From contig JAKZZE010000015.1 of the NCBI GenBank assembly GCA_024220505.1, positions 1,054,001-1,118,000 of the forward strand: DNA of 64,000 nucleotides. The letters run 5' to 3'. Positions 1 through 11,896 of the stretch are shown one piece after another (position 1 is the stretch's first letter; every line of letters begins with the position of its first letter). The notes below the pieces were generated by a model. It was given only the letters and a program-made list of their open reading frames with translations. It was not told where the DNA came from and searched no databases. A program made the translations under genes and the position numbers. The DNA comes from Rhizopus arrhizus (Eukaryota; Mucoromycota; Mucoromycetes; Mucorales; Rhizopodaceae).

Positions 1-1
1 G

Positions 2-1018
2 ATGCAAAATACGATCACGATTGGTGAACTGACATCCTTTATGCTTTATACTGCTTATGTTGGTACTGCCTTGGGTGGTATGACCTCGTTTTATTCTGAA
101 ATTATGAAAGGTGTAGGTGCCTCTGATCGTATTTTCAGTTTACTGCAACGTAAAAGTTCTATCAGTATTGAAAGTAGGTTTTTTAATGTGAGTGAAGAGA
201 GAAAGCAATATGAAACTAACATTCATGTCTACATAGGTGGAAAGTTATTGACCGATCTTAAAGGAAAAATAAACTTTGAAAATGTTGATTTTTCTTATCC
301 TACACGTCGTCAATCACCCGTTTTTAAAAATCTCTCACTCTCTGTTGAACCTGGTACAGTGATTGCCATCGTTGGCTCTTCAGGATCAGGCAAGTCTACC
401 ATTGGTTCACTCTTACTTCGTTACTATGATCCTCTTGCAGGCAACGTCTATGTTGACAACACAAACATCAGGGACATTAACTTACGTTGGTGGCGTGAAC
501 AAATCGGTGTTGTCTCACAGGAACCCACTCTATTTGCAGGTACACTTGCTGAAAATATTGCTTATGGTCGTGAAGATGCCACAATGGAAGAGATTGTAGA
601 GGCAGCTACCAAAGCCAACTGTGCATCATTCATCAACAGTTTCCATGATGGATATAACACGTTGGTAGGTGAACGTGGTGTTAGCTTAAGTGGTGGACAA
701 AAGCAACGCATTGCTATTGCCCGTGCCTTGCTGAAGGACCCCAAGGTATTGATCTTGGATGAGGCCACAAGTGCACTTGACTCAGAATCAGAGGTTTTGG
801 TTCAAGAAGCCCTGAATCGCTTAATGCAAGGTCGTACTGTATTCACAATTGCTCATAGACTTTCTACAATTCGTTCTGCTGATCTTGTTGCATGCTTAAG
901 TGATGGTAAAGTAGCTGAAATTGGTACTTATCAAGACCTTTTGAATCGTGAAAATGGTGTTTTCCGCAAATTGGTTGAACTACAGTCTCTTAGTGGAGGA
1001 GAAATAGAGGACAAGTAA
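2..1018 (+). CDS. ABC half-transporter, ABCB10/Mdl1-like, 3' part
   Basis: This is the C-terminal part of an ABC half-transporter; the 5' end lies outside the window. The reading frame starts in the last membrane helix region and runs into a complete nucleotide-binding domain. Visible motifs are Walker A (GSSGSGKST), the Q-loop (VSQEPTLFAGT), the signature LSGGQKQRIAIARALL, Walker B (VLILDEATSALD) and the H-loop (TIAHRLSTIRSADL). This arrangement and sequence are typical of mitochondrial inner-membrane exporters of the Mdl1/ABCB10 group, which act as dimers. A stretch at 174-236 (63 nt) has a GT donor, a CTAAC branch point and an AG acceptor. It interrupts the conserved linker, so I read it as an intron that happens to stay in frame. 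Stop is TAA at 1016. The family is certain; the exact member is less so. Confidence 0.88.
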   Translation: MQNTITIGELTSFMLYTAYVGTALGGMTSFYSEIMKGVGASDRIFSLLQRKSSISIESRFFNVSEERKQYETNIHVYIGGKLLTDLKGKINFENVDFSYPTRRQSPVFKNLSLSVEPGTVIAIVGSSGSGKSTIGSLLLRYYDPLAGNVYVDNTNIRDINLRWWREQIGVVSQEPTLFAGTLAENIAYGREDATMEEIVEAATKANCASFINSFHDGYNTLVGERGVSLSGGQKQRIAIARALLKDPKVLILDEATSALDSESEVLVQEALNRLMQGRTVFTIAHRLSTIRSADLVACLSDGKVAEIGTYQDLLNRENGVFRKLVELQSLSGGEIEDK

Positions 1019-1234
1019 AAAGAGATCATTTAATTACAAACATATACACACTCCCGTACTCTATTTTAATTATAGACATTTCAGATATAAAAAATTACTT
1101 TTTTTCTACACACATACATTATATTCATTGTCAAAAAAATAAAAAAACATTTAAAACTTAATATAAGAACAGAGTTGGGAGACTTTTTTTTATTTAAATA
1201 TATAGTTTTCTAAAAAAATGTAAATGAAAGTGAA

Positions 1235-2700
1235 TTACAATGACTTGATAACGGCATTAGTGAATTCCTTGGTAGTGCTGGTTCCTCCAATATCAACAGT
1301 TCTAGCATTTCCACTAGAGATTGTTTCATAAACAGCGGAAGAAATTCTGTTGGCATGTTCATCCAAGTTCAAGTGTCTCAACATCATGACAGAAGACAAG
1401 AGCATGGCGGTAGGGTTAGCGCTGTTTTGGTTTTGAATATCAAGAGCAACGTGACGACATCCCTACGGCTTGATAAGCAAGAAAGACAAACAATATTTGT
1501 TACGTGTACTTACAGGTTCAAACATGGCATATTCACGACCAATGTTGCAACCAGGGATCAAACCAGGGCTACCAATCAAACCAGCACCCTTTAAACGCAA
1601 AATATTCAGTATATTACTCCCATGCATAAATCACATAGCATATACTTACAACATTGGAAACAATGTTACCATACAAGTTAGGCATGACCATGACATCAAA
1701 TTGTTGAGGACGAGAAACGAGTTGCATAGCAGTGTTGTCAACAATCATATCGTTGACTTGAATACCGTGGTGTTCATATTCCTTTGCAACATCGCGACAT
1801 GTACGTAAGAAAAGACCATCTGCCAATTTCCTGTATGCTTGCTTAGATTTTTTTTTTGCTATTGCGAGTACTATGGATACTTACATGATGTTGGCCTTGT
1901 GAATAATGGTAACCTTCTTACGGTTGTTCTTTACAGCAAAGTCGAAAGCGAAACGAGCAATACGTTCAGTCTTGGCACGAGTAATGATTTTTAAAGATTC
2001 AACGACGCCAGGAACGGACTAAAAAAATTGCATTCAATTCAATCCGTCTCGATTCTTTCATGTTTCATTTTACCTGATGTTCCAAACCAGAGTATTCACC
2101 TTCGGTATTTTCACGAATGATGGCAATATCAACATCGCTCAAACGAGACTTGACACCGGGAAAGTTTTTACAAAGAGACAAGGAAGCGTACATGTCAAGG
2201 TCCTTACGCATGGTGACATTGAAAGATTTGTGACCGAGCTTGGAGGTGGGTGTGAAGAGAGTACCCTTGATACCTACCTTGTTACGACGAAGAGAGGCAA
2301 GAGATTCTTGGAAAAGTTTATCATCTTCAGATGTTAAACCAGAGACATCGTATTGTTCAAATTCAACAGGAACGTTGGCAGCCTTGAAGACATCCTTGAC
2401 AGTAGAAGCGAGTTCTTGACCAATACCGTCACCAGGAATAAGGGTGACCGTGTACTTTCCTCCATACTTCTTGGGAAAGATCTATGTAGAGAGTTTAGAC
2501 ACATGCCGAGTGCTTGCATATATTGTTTTACACTCTTTTGTTCAGCAGGTGCGGGAACAGGAATGGAAGTGGCTGTGGCAAATGAACGGGTGGCGATCTT
2601 TGAGTTGTTAGACAAAGAAGTAAAGTAGTATAAGCTACCGTTTATATACCTTTTGAGCAACAGCAATAGTAGGCTTAGAAATAACTTTGGAGGAAAGCAT
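1235..2700 (-). CDS. IDH1: NAD-isocitrate dehydrogenase, regulatory subunit (IDH1-type), mitochondrial
   Basis: This encodes a subunit of the mitochondrial NAD-dependent isocitrate dehydrogenase, which oxidises isocitrate to 2-oxoglutarate in the TCA cycle. Seven exons (six introns) can be joined in frame from ATG at 2700. A short N-terminal stretch rich in S, K, A and T looks like a mitochondrial presequence, followed by [59 protein letters not shown] and a C-terminal [14 protein letters not shown]. The segment [14 protein letters not shown], in place of [16 protein letters not shown], marks the fungal regulatory (Idh1) subunit rather than the catalytic one. The catalytic partner lies at 54880-56396 on the other strand. 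The 3' end converges on the ABC transporter gene with about 216 bp between the stop codons. Confidence 0.93.
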
Positions 2701-4012
2701 ATTCAATAAAAATTTTTTTTCGAGGCAGAAAAAAGAGGAAGAAAACTGAGCGGAATTACCCTGAAATTTATTTATTGGCATACCCCCGCTTAATTGACAT
2801 CAACAAGTGCACGGGGAGTTTAAAGTCCCAAGAAAGGGCTAAATGATTAAACCGTTATTTAAGGAACATGCAGTCCATAGTTTTTCTTTCAATGTTTACT
2901 TCAATAATAATAATATAAACATTCAATACCTGTAATAAAATGACAGACACAAAGGAAAAATAAACTTTAATAAGGTATGACAATTGCGTTTATATAGCAA
3001 GCTTACGTCAAATAAGACAATGAGCCTTCAAATTTATCGTAAATGTAAACTGTAAAAGACTTGTTGATAAACAAATAAAAAAAAAAAAACTATTTTTTAT
3101 TAATCAAGTTAATTGTGGCCAATATTGATGCTATATAAAAATGAAACATGTATGTTCCAAAAAAAAAGTAATAGGTTTGCTTCTATAAGGTTTAGTATTA
3201 AAAAGCCATCTAATTCTGACTTAATAGAGGTCTATATGGGGTCTAAGAAAGTAATATTTTAAATGTTCATTATTTATTTTTTATATAAAGATACTACAGC
3301 AAATTACACGCCTTAGAAATGTCAATCAAGTTAATCACACCTAAGTAATGTCAGTAGCTTTTTTTTTTTCGCAAAGGGACCTCATCTGTACTTTTGCATC
3401 TGTCCATTATATTATTTTCTGCAGTAGTCGCAAACATGCTCAACTACTAAATAGTAAGCTTATCGTTTCAAAAAAAACATTTTCAATAACGCAAAGCAAG
3501 TTATGCTACGTCTTTTATTTTACTACAGATTCGATTCGATTTGTTTGAAAGATTGTAGTCAGATGTACATAGGAAAAAAATTTCAGAATAATCATGAATG
3601 TTCGAGTGAGCATAAAGAAATTCAACGGAGCTAGCTTAAAATCATCTATCAGGTACTGTATTAGTGTGGCGGAAGGATCTGTACATGTTAAACTAATTGA
3701 TACGAGCTGGCCAATCATGTTCATTTACTATTTGGGTAACAACACGGTTAAAAAAGATAGTTCAAAAACCAATGTAGTTTGATTAAATACCCAAGTTGTT
3801 TTACATGTTTTAATTTTATTCATTTAAAGAACTATCTTTATTGTAGAACAAGCTATCAAAAGTATACCAGTTTCATTACTTTTTGCATAAAGAATAAAAA
3901 GCAAGTTATGGCCGACCTTTCGGGTTACAGAACATAGTTCACTGTACACTCAGATTTCTTTCAAAAAATATTTTTTTTTCCTTCTTTTCCTTCTTTTCTT
4001 ACATATACAAGA
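2701..4012. other. Intergenic, AT-rich; no gene seen
   Basis: About 1.3 kb between the divergent IDH1 and amidohydrolase genes. It must contain both promoters. A pyrimidine-rich tract (CTTCTTTTCC repeats) lies just before the ATG at 4013. Short open frames around 3350-3780 have no recognisable sequence and AT-rich composition, so I do not call them genes. Confidence 0.6.
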
Positions 4013-5467
4013 ATGGGTTTACCAGATAATTTAAAAAAGAGTATCGAAGGCACTATTGAGCAACACAGTCAAGAGCTCCGAACCATCAGCCTTGAGGTTT
4101 CTATTATTAATAAAAAAGAGAAAGGGGATGATTTACATTTTTTATTAGATACACGATCACCCGGAACTGGGTAACAAGGAATTCAACGCATCAAAAGTCC
4201 TTACCGATTATCTTGAGCAACACGGATTTCAAGTTACCCGTGGTGTGATTGGACTTGACACTGCTTTTATTGCCGAGTATTCCAATGGACAACCCGGACG
4301 TCGTATCGGCTTTTGCAGTGAATATGATGCCTTACCCAAGTAAAATAGAGCGCATTAAAAAAAAAAAAAAAGTAGATTAAAAGTGTGTTGAATAGTATTG
4401 GCCATGGTTGTGGGCATAATTTGATTGCCATTCAAGGAGTTGCTTGTGCATTGGCAGTCAAGAGATTATTGGAACAAAAATTGATCTCAGGCTCAGTTAC
4501 CTTATTTGGTACACCTGCAGAAGAGAGTACATGCAGTAAAATCAAGTTTGTCAAAGAAGGTGAGATTCAGCGTCGTGTGGATTTTTGTATGATGCTGCAT
4601 CCAAACCCAAAGGACTCTGTGTTTATGAAATCATTGTCTTTGGACCAAGTGGACATTGAATTCTTTGGAAAGGCAAGCCATGCTGGTATGGCGCCTTGGA
4701 ATGGCATCAATGCGTTGGATGCTTTGATGCAGGGGTTTGACAATGTAGGCATGCTAAGACAACAGACACTGCCTACCAACAGGTAAAAAGACAAATGTGG
4801 CGTCATCTTTTTTATTAACTTTTGATAGGATTCACGGTATTATTAAAAAGGGCGGTAATTCAGTAAGTTGAATTTATTTGTGTGTTTAAAACTAGAGTAC
4901 ACAAACTTTATTTTTAGGCCAATGTGATTCCAGATTATGCTTCAGCTCAATTTTTTGTACGTGCCACTACACGTAACCAATTACAAGATCTTAAAACAAA
5001 GCTTGAAAACTGTTTCAAGGCTGCTGCTCTTGCCACAGGATGTCAAATCAAAATTTCTTGGTCAGCACAAGGACAGATTGATGGCAAGTAGATCGGTGAT
5101 TGCATGAAAACTAGGTTATTTATATCCTTTATCAATAGATTTGTTTAATAATGAAGTATTTGGTAAAAGATACATTGAATACATGAATGCAAAGGGAGTT
5201 GAAATTGAAGATGATTTGGATGTGAGTGCAAGCACGGATATGGGTAACATTAGTTATGTGGTGCCTAGTCTTCATCCTGTCTACAGTATTGGTACAGATG
5301 CTTATAATCACACAGCTGAATTCACGTTGGCCGCAAGAACGACGGAAGCTCATCAAAAAGCAATGGTAGCAGCTGTCTGTCTTTCAATGACGGCCGTAGA
5401 TGCTTCATTAGATGCAACTTTCTTTCAACAAGCATTGGATTCGTTCAAAAGAGGAAAGCAGCAATAA
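4013..5467 (+). CDS. M20-family metallo-amidohydrolase/peptidase (PM20D2/aminoacylase-like)
   Basis: A zinc-dependent amidohydrolase of peptidase family M20, a family whose members split N-acyl amino acids or dipeptides. Exon 1 starts at ATG 4013 and later exons can be joined in frame up to TAA at 5465. Visible M20 features are IHDHPELGNKEF near the N-terminus, the metal-ligand region GFCSEYDALP, the characteristic GHGCGHNL, a GTPAEE motif and SHAGMAPWNGINALDA in the dimerisation domain. A late TDMGNISYVVPSLHP also fits the family. No signal peptide or membrane segment is seen, so it is probably cytosolic. Introns at about 4097-4148, 4340-4381 and others are short and AT-rich. Mammalian PM20D2 acts on beta-alanyl dipeptides; whether that holds here is unknown. 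Confidence 0.88.
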
Positions 5468-5592
5468 GTGAGCTTTTTATTACTACTATTTTTAGTGTAA
5501 CATTAAGTAACAATAAAAATGTGCTGCTCATCTTATAGCTTTCTTTTTTTTTATTTTTATTTTTTCTTCTTCTTTTTATTTATTTTAAAAGT

Positions 5593-7280
5593 ATGGCTAC
5601 AACTAGTAATTTGGGTATCCAAGGTAAAATATTTATAAAATCCTTGCTTCTATTTTTATGTCTTTGCTCAAAATAATACCCTCGAGGTGTTTCTTTAAAA
5701 CAGACTGGGTACAAAAAATTCAATTTGAAAATAAGGTTGACTGTAAGACACAGTTGATGATTAACTTTTTATTATTCAAAATACACTAAATATCTTTCAT
5801 AGTAAACCTTCAGTCACCTATTGAAAATGAATCTATCAAAATTGAAGTGGATGAAATACCAAAGTAAAATAAAACAGGAATTTTCATGCGTTCTAAATTT
5901 AAAAATTTATTTTAGTTCCAGTAACACGAGCCAAGACAGTTATTTACAATCTATTTTATCTACCAAAACACCAACAACAGCAACTAATGATAATCAATGT
6001 ACAGGCGATACAACAACTTGTACTTGTTATAAATGTCAACGACACAGAAGAAGAGCAGGACATCGAATAGAAAAAGACATTACAACTCCACCACTCAAAG
6101 GGTTAGATAAACCCAAGAGATCAAATACAATCAGGAAGACACCTGTCTTAACAGATTACGAGAAACGTATATCTAAATCAGCTTATTCACAGCAAGACAG
6201 CATTTATCGCTTTGAAAAGGAGAATAATAAGACAACCAAGGAGAATTTAAGTCGCCCGGCATCCATCATGACGACAGATATAAAAGATAATTACGAGATA
6301 TCTTGGAAAGATGATGGTACAGGCGATGATTTACTTAGTTCACTCGTCACTTTTCAATCTATTTTTGAAACAACGGATAAAGATGAGGGCTTGTCTGACC
6401 TCTTGGAGCAAAAGGCTAAGGAATTAAAGAATCAAAAGTTAAAATCAGATGAGCCCATCGCACAAGAGGTATTGCCTCCTCGTTTATCAGATTGCTTGAC
6501 GCCAAGCTATCGTCATGGTCCTAAGCACAACCCGCTCACACTCTATCATACAATGAAAATGAAAACAGGTCAAGAACGAACTCAAGCTTACGGTAAGTTC
6601 TAGACTGACTACAACACACCAAAAACTAATGGGCTGGTAGGTATTGCATTTCAGCATTGTGTTCAATCGGACAGTGGGCTAAACGACTGGTTAAAAAGGT
6701 CCAAGGCACCTCCTCCAGTAAAAGAGAATTTTGGAAAGATTCAAACAGCTCAACACAAGCCAACAAAACGATCTATTCTTTCCTCTTTTCGGAAAGGAAG
6801 TAAACTTATGCATCATTATCAAGAGGAACAGCTTTTTTATACTTCTATTGAAGATCAAAAAAAGAAATCGACTGATACATTGGAACCTACAGATATACTT
6901 TCGGCTGCAAAAGCATTATTACCGCAAGATTCTACAATCACCATTCAAATCAATCGTGGTTCTGTTTATGATCAAATTGATACACCTGATAAACCAAGAA
7001 ACTCTATAGCAGATGTAAATACAAATAAGGCATGAAATGAAGGACTGAAGACTAATTTATATTAATAATAAAAAGTCAAGAGATGTACAACTTCTATCAT
7101 CAGAATCAAACACAGCAAGTAAACTAGTAAACAAATCAGGCAGATTGTTTTCTTCTTTGAGTAGAAAAGCATCCATCAAATCATACAACAGTGAGAAAGC
7201 ATGTTCTATAAAATCATTGGAAAAGGTAAAACATATTCTCATACTATAAATAAATACTTATATAGATCATAGGTGGATGA
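5593..7280 (+). CDS. Unrecognised multi-exon protein, Ser/Lys-rich with Cys cluster
   Basis: I do not recognise this protein. Joining GT-AG introns in frame gives a start at ATG 5593 (MATTSNLGIQDWVQKIQFEN), a second short exon ending at 5742, and a third exon leading into a long frame. That frame carries a cysteine cluster CTGDTTTCTCYKCQRHRR, which may bind a metal. It is followed by a polar, low-complexity region, then GIAFQHCVQSDSGLNDWLKR and a Ser/Lys-rich tail. At the penultimate intron, the acceptor at 6640 (GGTAG) keeps frame, while the next AG at 6654 would not. A further intron at 7015-7075 removes an early stop, and the last exon ends at TGA 7278. No signal peptide or membrane helix is seen. 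The overall look is of a disordered adaptor or regulatory protein. Confidence 0.6.
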
Positions 7281-7376
7281 GAGCCTGGAGTAATAATAAA
7301 AGTCTAGAACCTTTATCATAGCACAAATGCATGTGAAGGAGAGAGTGTTTTTAATTTAAGCTTTTTTTATTATATT

Positions 7377-9614
7377 TTAAATGACATTCTCTGATCTTTC
7401 AGTAAGCAATAATAAACAACGTACGAATTGAACAAGTGGTCCATTGTCATCTCCGTCTGCTCCAAGTACATCATCTACTGTCCATGAAGCAAATTTACCG
7501 GCAGGTAAATCAGCATTTGTCTTGAACACTTCATCGTGGACAGAATAAAAGAGCTATATAACACTGTTTAATTCTCTATTCAATCGTCATCCTTTGATAT
7601 TACCTCTACAGTATACCACACTTCACCTCTACCAGTATCAGCTAATATCTTATTGATATTGAATCCTAAAGAGGTCTGAGGAATTAAAGGCAACTTTTCT
7701 ACACGTGTTATTTCAACAACAAATGGGAAATGCAATCTAATCTTTGTCGTGTTTTTTAAATATATCTCAGATACTTGCAGAAAGTCGGGTACATCTTCAT
7801 AGGTCATTTGTCGCGTATGTGGATGAATTGAAATCTTTTTGAGAAAGGTTGAATAGGGTTTCACATCCATTCTGGTGAGTTCTTCGGTTTGTAAGTTCAT
7901 TTGGAAATCAAACTTTCTGTCAAGAGAGACCCAGTTAACTTCAGTGATCTTGTTTGTGGCAACCACAATCTTTTTGAAATCAACAGCTTGCTGACTCATG
8001 TAGAGAACAACAGGCTTGTAAGGAAGAATAGGCTGGTTACGTGCGTTGGCGTGTATTTCAAAATAGGCAGATATACCATGGTAAGGAGGAAGCATTTCTG
8101 AAATCTTTGAAATCACATCGTTGTCCTTTGTTGCTCTACAAATTTAATTAGGTTGAGTTTAGCAGGATGCTTTGACTATGCCTTTTTTCCGTATAGATGA
8201 CTTACAATCCATTAAACACAGGTCGAATTCCTTGTTCTTTCATGAGAATATCGTTCACTTGTTGATACATCCAAATCTTCTTTTGTGTTTCAGGTTTAAT
8301 ATTGGTCCATAGTATTTTACCCAACGAAGCACTCAATTTGATGCCTCCTTTAAAACCACGAACACTTTCCAATCTATGCATCATTTTAATAAAAAAATAC
8401 ATACTATATATGCATGTTTACCCTTCTGCCAAGTTTGTTCTCATACAGTGAAGGTTATATTGTCGAAGCCTATACAAATTTAGTTTTCCATTTATGTTCT
8501 GCAAACAACCTTACATTTCAGCATGACTTTCCGATTTAGGAGTAGCACGACCCGACTTCTGAGGAAGTACACGTACCACTCTTCGTTGAGGGCCCTTTGC
8601 AGGTGGCGCCTTACGAGGTGTGCTGGGTAAAGCAGGAAAATCGTCTTGAGGTGATTTTGGAGGGGGAGTAGCAGCAGAAGTAGCAGGTTTACGAGGTGGA
8701 GTCGTTTGCATACTAGGCACATGCACATAATTCTTATTTTCTCCCCATAAAGGCCGTTGATCAGGAGCCATACCATATTGTGTATTACCGAAGTCGGTCT
8801 TAAAATTAGCGCGCTTCATACGTTCTTCCAAGGACATCTCTAGCTGTTGTTGAGGAGACTGCTTTTCCTGGGCTTGCATCCAAGAGATACGAGTAGACGT
8901 AGGTGGTACAGGTACATCCAACAGATCCTTGGGCTTTTGGTAACTACCTTTATCATCTTTTAAGACGGAAAGTAATACCCAATAAGGGCCACCGGCTTTC
9001 AAGAGATCAACATAGACCTTGTGTGCAAATCGATCCAAGCTACAGAAATAGATGGCGAATTCTGTTTCGGAGGGCATGTGTATACAAGATACAACGGACG
9101 TAGGTCGCTTGCTGCGTTTGTAAATTGTCTGGAGATTTTTGAAACGTTGAAGGGCTTCTTTAACAGATGATTCATTTGTACCGACAATGTTCACTTTCTA
9201 AAGGGAGATATGATAAATAATCTTTTTCTTCCTCTCTATGTATTGCGTACATAAAAAACTCACCTTATTTATCAAGCTGCATTCCGTATCTGTATCATTA
9301 CCGATAACAGATAAATAATCGATAGGTTTGCTACCACCAACAGAAGGAACAGATAGAATATCCATCGGGTTACGTACATTCTTTGCAAAGGTAAATGTCT
9401 CTATAAATTCATCCTCGTCTTCATCAGAATCATCACTTTCTGTTTCATTGTAATAATAAGCTTCTGATCCTTCTTTTTTGACCTTCTCTTCTTTGCTTTC
9501 ATCTAATGTGGGCGGTCTTCCAATAGCAGAACTACTCGCTGAAGAGACTCTAGATTGAATGGGTGAAGGCATTGCAGAAATAATTTCAAGATCTTCATAT
9601 GTGCCTTTCATCAT
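7377..9614 (-). CDS. Unrecognised multi-exon protein with possible KH-like domain
   Basis: About six exons read in frame from ATG at 9614 (two adjacent ATGs) to TAA at 7377. The N-terminus is acidic and Ser-rich (ESDDSDEDEDEF). Next comes VNIVGTNESSVKEALQRFKN, whose pattern (I-x-G, then an amphipathic helix) resembles a KH RNA-binding domain. A Pro/Lys-rich linker with DDFPALPSTPRK follows, then a conserved-looking block starting GFKGGIKLSASLGKILW and a C-terminal beta-rich region containing WVSLDRKFDFQMNL and LHFPFVVEITRVEKLP. The layout recalls fungal KH-containing proteins of unknown function, but I cannot name the family. No membrane segments or signal peptide are present, so a cytosolic or nuclear RNA-related role is a guess. 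The 3' end converges on the preceding gene with under 100 bp between stops. Confidence 0.65.
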
Positions 9615-10784
9615 TTTCTCATCTACCTTAGTATACTATAGTAAAGCTTTGTTTTTCAGTCATTTTTTCTTCTTTTATGTATTTGAAACATACCAATTGC
9701 GGCAACAACTTGATCACAATTCTGATCATTCTTTTTTAAAGTTTTCAGCATAAAGTCAAAATTATTATTTCAATACATACGTGTTATCGCAAGCATTTTG
9801 TGATCTTCCTTTGATCTCAAAGCATTGATCTTCAAAATTATACTTTATTTCTGTCTTCATCTTTCTTTCAAGCTCACTACATTGGTGAAATTTGAGAAAT
9901 CATACAATTGTGCAAAAATAAGGTTTGTCACATACGCTATGTGTGGAATCCATGGGGTATAACTTGAAGGAGTCAAATAACGAGCAGAATAAACTCTTTG
10001 ATTCGCTAAGCCAAAAATTCAAATTAGTATCCATTTCAATTAAAAATATCATTTTTTTTTCCTTTTTACGTTGTACCATCGTAGTCAAAAAGAAAAAAAA
10101 AAAAAAAAAAATAGTAGATAAAACTATTCACTTTTTTTTATGGGTGAAAATTTTAATACTTATAAACTCATCAAAGAATGTAACGACATAAAAGTGATAC
10201 AAGTGCATTAAACAGCGTCTTGTCACGAAAATATAAGAGATATTTAGCATTAAGTAAGGGTTTTTTAATAAATACATTTCTTTGCTCGTTGGTAAATCAT
10301 ATTGAATATCCAAGATACTTGTGCATTTCTTGAAAACAAAATTAATTTTTGCTTGTGTATATGTGGAAAATGAAAATAAAAGAAAAGGAGACAACACTAC
10401 ATAAAAAGAATAAGGAAAATCTCTTTGATTCATGCTCTGGTAAATAAACTGGCCATAATTGACTATTTTTTGGTTAACAAAAGAAGAGTTACTTTGGAGT
10501 AATGGAGCTCCTTTTTCTTTTCATCATCACTCTTTCTCAAATTGATAGCACTAGCGATTGTGATCTCGATATCACTTTAATGATAATTAGAAATTTTGTG
10601 AATGCCATACGCTTTAAATTCCAAAGTCTAACTACGTATCTTCATTATTCAGAAAAATATCAAAAAGTCTGGCAAATCAGCCACATTTTAACCAAAATGT
10701 GAATAAATCTCACAACAACCTTCACCTTACAATTAAAACCACTTCAATAATTTCGTATCTTGCGTTAGTGTGAGGTAAAGAGGA
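9615..10784. other. Intergenic, AT-rich, homopolymer tracts; no gene seen
   Basis: Contains a long A run near 10090-10110 and several T-rich stretches. Short frames on both strands are low-complexity and look like chance. Nothing here is recognisable. Confidence 0.6.
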
Positions 10785-11896
10785 TTATGGAGTGTTTTCT
10801 TTCTTTGCTGATGATGCTTTCTTGTAATGGGTATCGAAGGATGGCAATCTTGAATATATTTCGCTACCAAGGGTAAGCAAAGATTTGTTTTTCTCTGCGA
10901 AAATCATCCCTTCCAGCAATATAGCGCAAGTTTCGACCATTCTGGGGTACAGTGTTCAGCTGTAATTCAGCCAAAATGCAATCTGGTGATCAATTTCAAT
11001 ATAATTTGACTTCAAAAGGAGGCTTCTACATTGGCTATCCAGAATAATGTTGCAGATGGAAAGGAAGGAAACTTCAGGTGGATAATCCTCTGTGAGTTTC
11101 TTTCTTTTTTGGGGTACAATCGAGAATGATGACAAGGGATTTTTCTCTTGTGACGCCATCACGTTCTGAATGACTTCTGGTGCAGCTAATAAATTGTGCT
11201 TCTTTCCTTCATGATCAATACATGCTATTGGCTTTAGTTCCCCTAACTCCGCTATTATTAAATTTTTTTTCTTGTTCCCTATCAGGTTTATTTAATGCAT
11301 TGAATGCTGATAGTACTGCGATTTTGTAATCATGTCTTGCGTTATTCTCTTCTTCTTTTTCTTGAGTGGATGAGATGGTTGTCATGATATCAAGAGTAAC
11401 ATGAACAGCATCGTCGTCCTCGGATATGCTATCATCATCTGATTTATTTCCTTCCAAGCTTGCTCTTGTGGGTGCTAGACTTGCATCTATGACAAACACA
11501 GTCAGTATTCACTGACTTTTTTTTTGGATGTGCTCTCAACCTACTATCATTAATATTGCATGTCTTACTAAAAATGTGTTTTCTAAATGTATCGGCCAAC
11601 TTGTACTTTTTATGGCAAAACTTGCAGGTCAAGACATCGTTGGCTCGATCAATGTTTACACATTTAGCGTTTCCTATTAACAAAATAAGTCAATAATATA
11701 AGACAGTTTGTTTCCAGCAGGTTGATTTTTTTTTTATTTTTTTACCTTGTGGATCGGTGTAGTTAAAGTAATATGATTCATTATGGTATTGGTATTTATG
11801 ATTTTGAAAGGCTTTCCTACTAAGCTGCTTTCCAAATTTTTTACAGGAGGTAAAACTACATTGCGCCTTATCATCAGAAACTACAGTTGAAGTCAT
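10785..11896 (-). pseudogene. Broken C2H2 zinc-finger gene
   Basis: The first exon from ATG 11896 encodes a degenerate zinc finger (CSFTSCKKFGKQLSRKAF, then HKYQYH) followed by YYFNYTDPQG. Introns of about 70 and 57 nt keep frame into a second exon with TCKFCHKKYKLADTFRKH and SKTC, a second C2H2-like finger. The third exon is acidic, then frame is lost at an A8 run (T8 on the + strand, 11263-11270). Removing one base there gives IIAELGELKPIACIDHEG and continues smoothly. An in-frame TGA at 10956 breaks it again before the frame resumes (LYPRMVETCAILLEGM) and ends at 10785. With two lesions it is either a pseudogene or, at the homopolymer, an assembly error. Similar paired-finger proteins are, as far as I recall, multicopy in Mucorales; the function is unknown. 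Confidence 0.7.

Noticed and set aside
9925..10191. Frame with long Lys run
   Set aside because: Produced by an A run; low complexity and no context.
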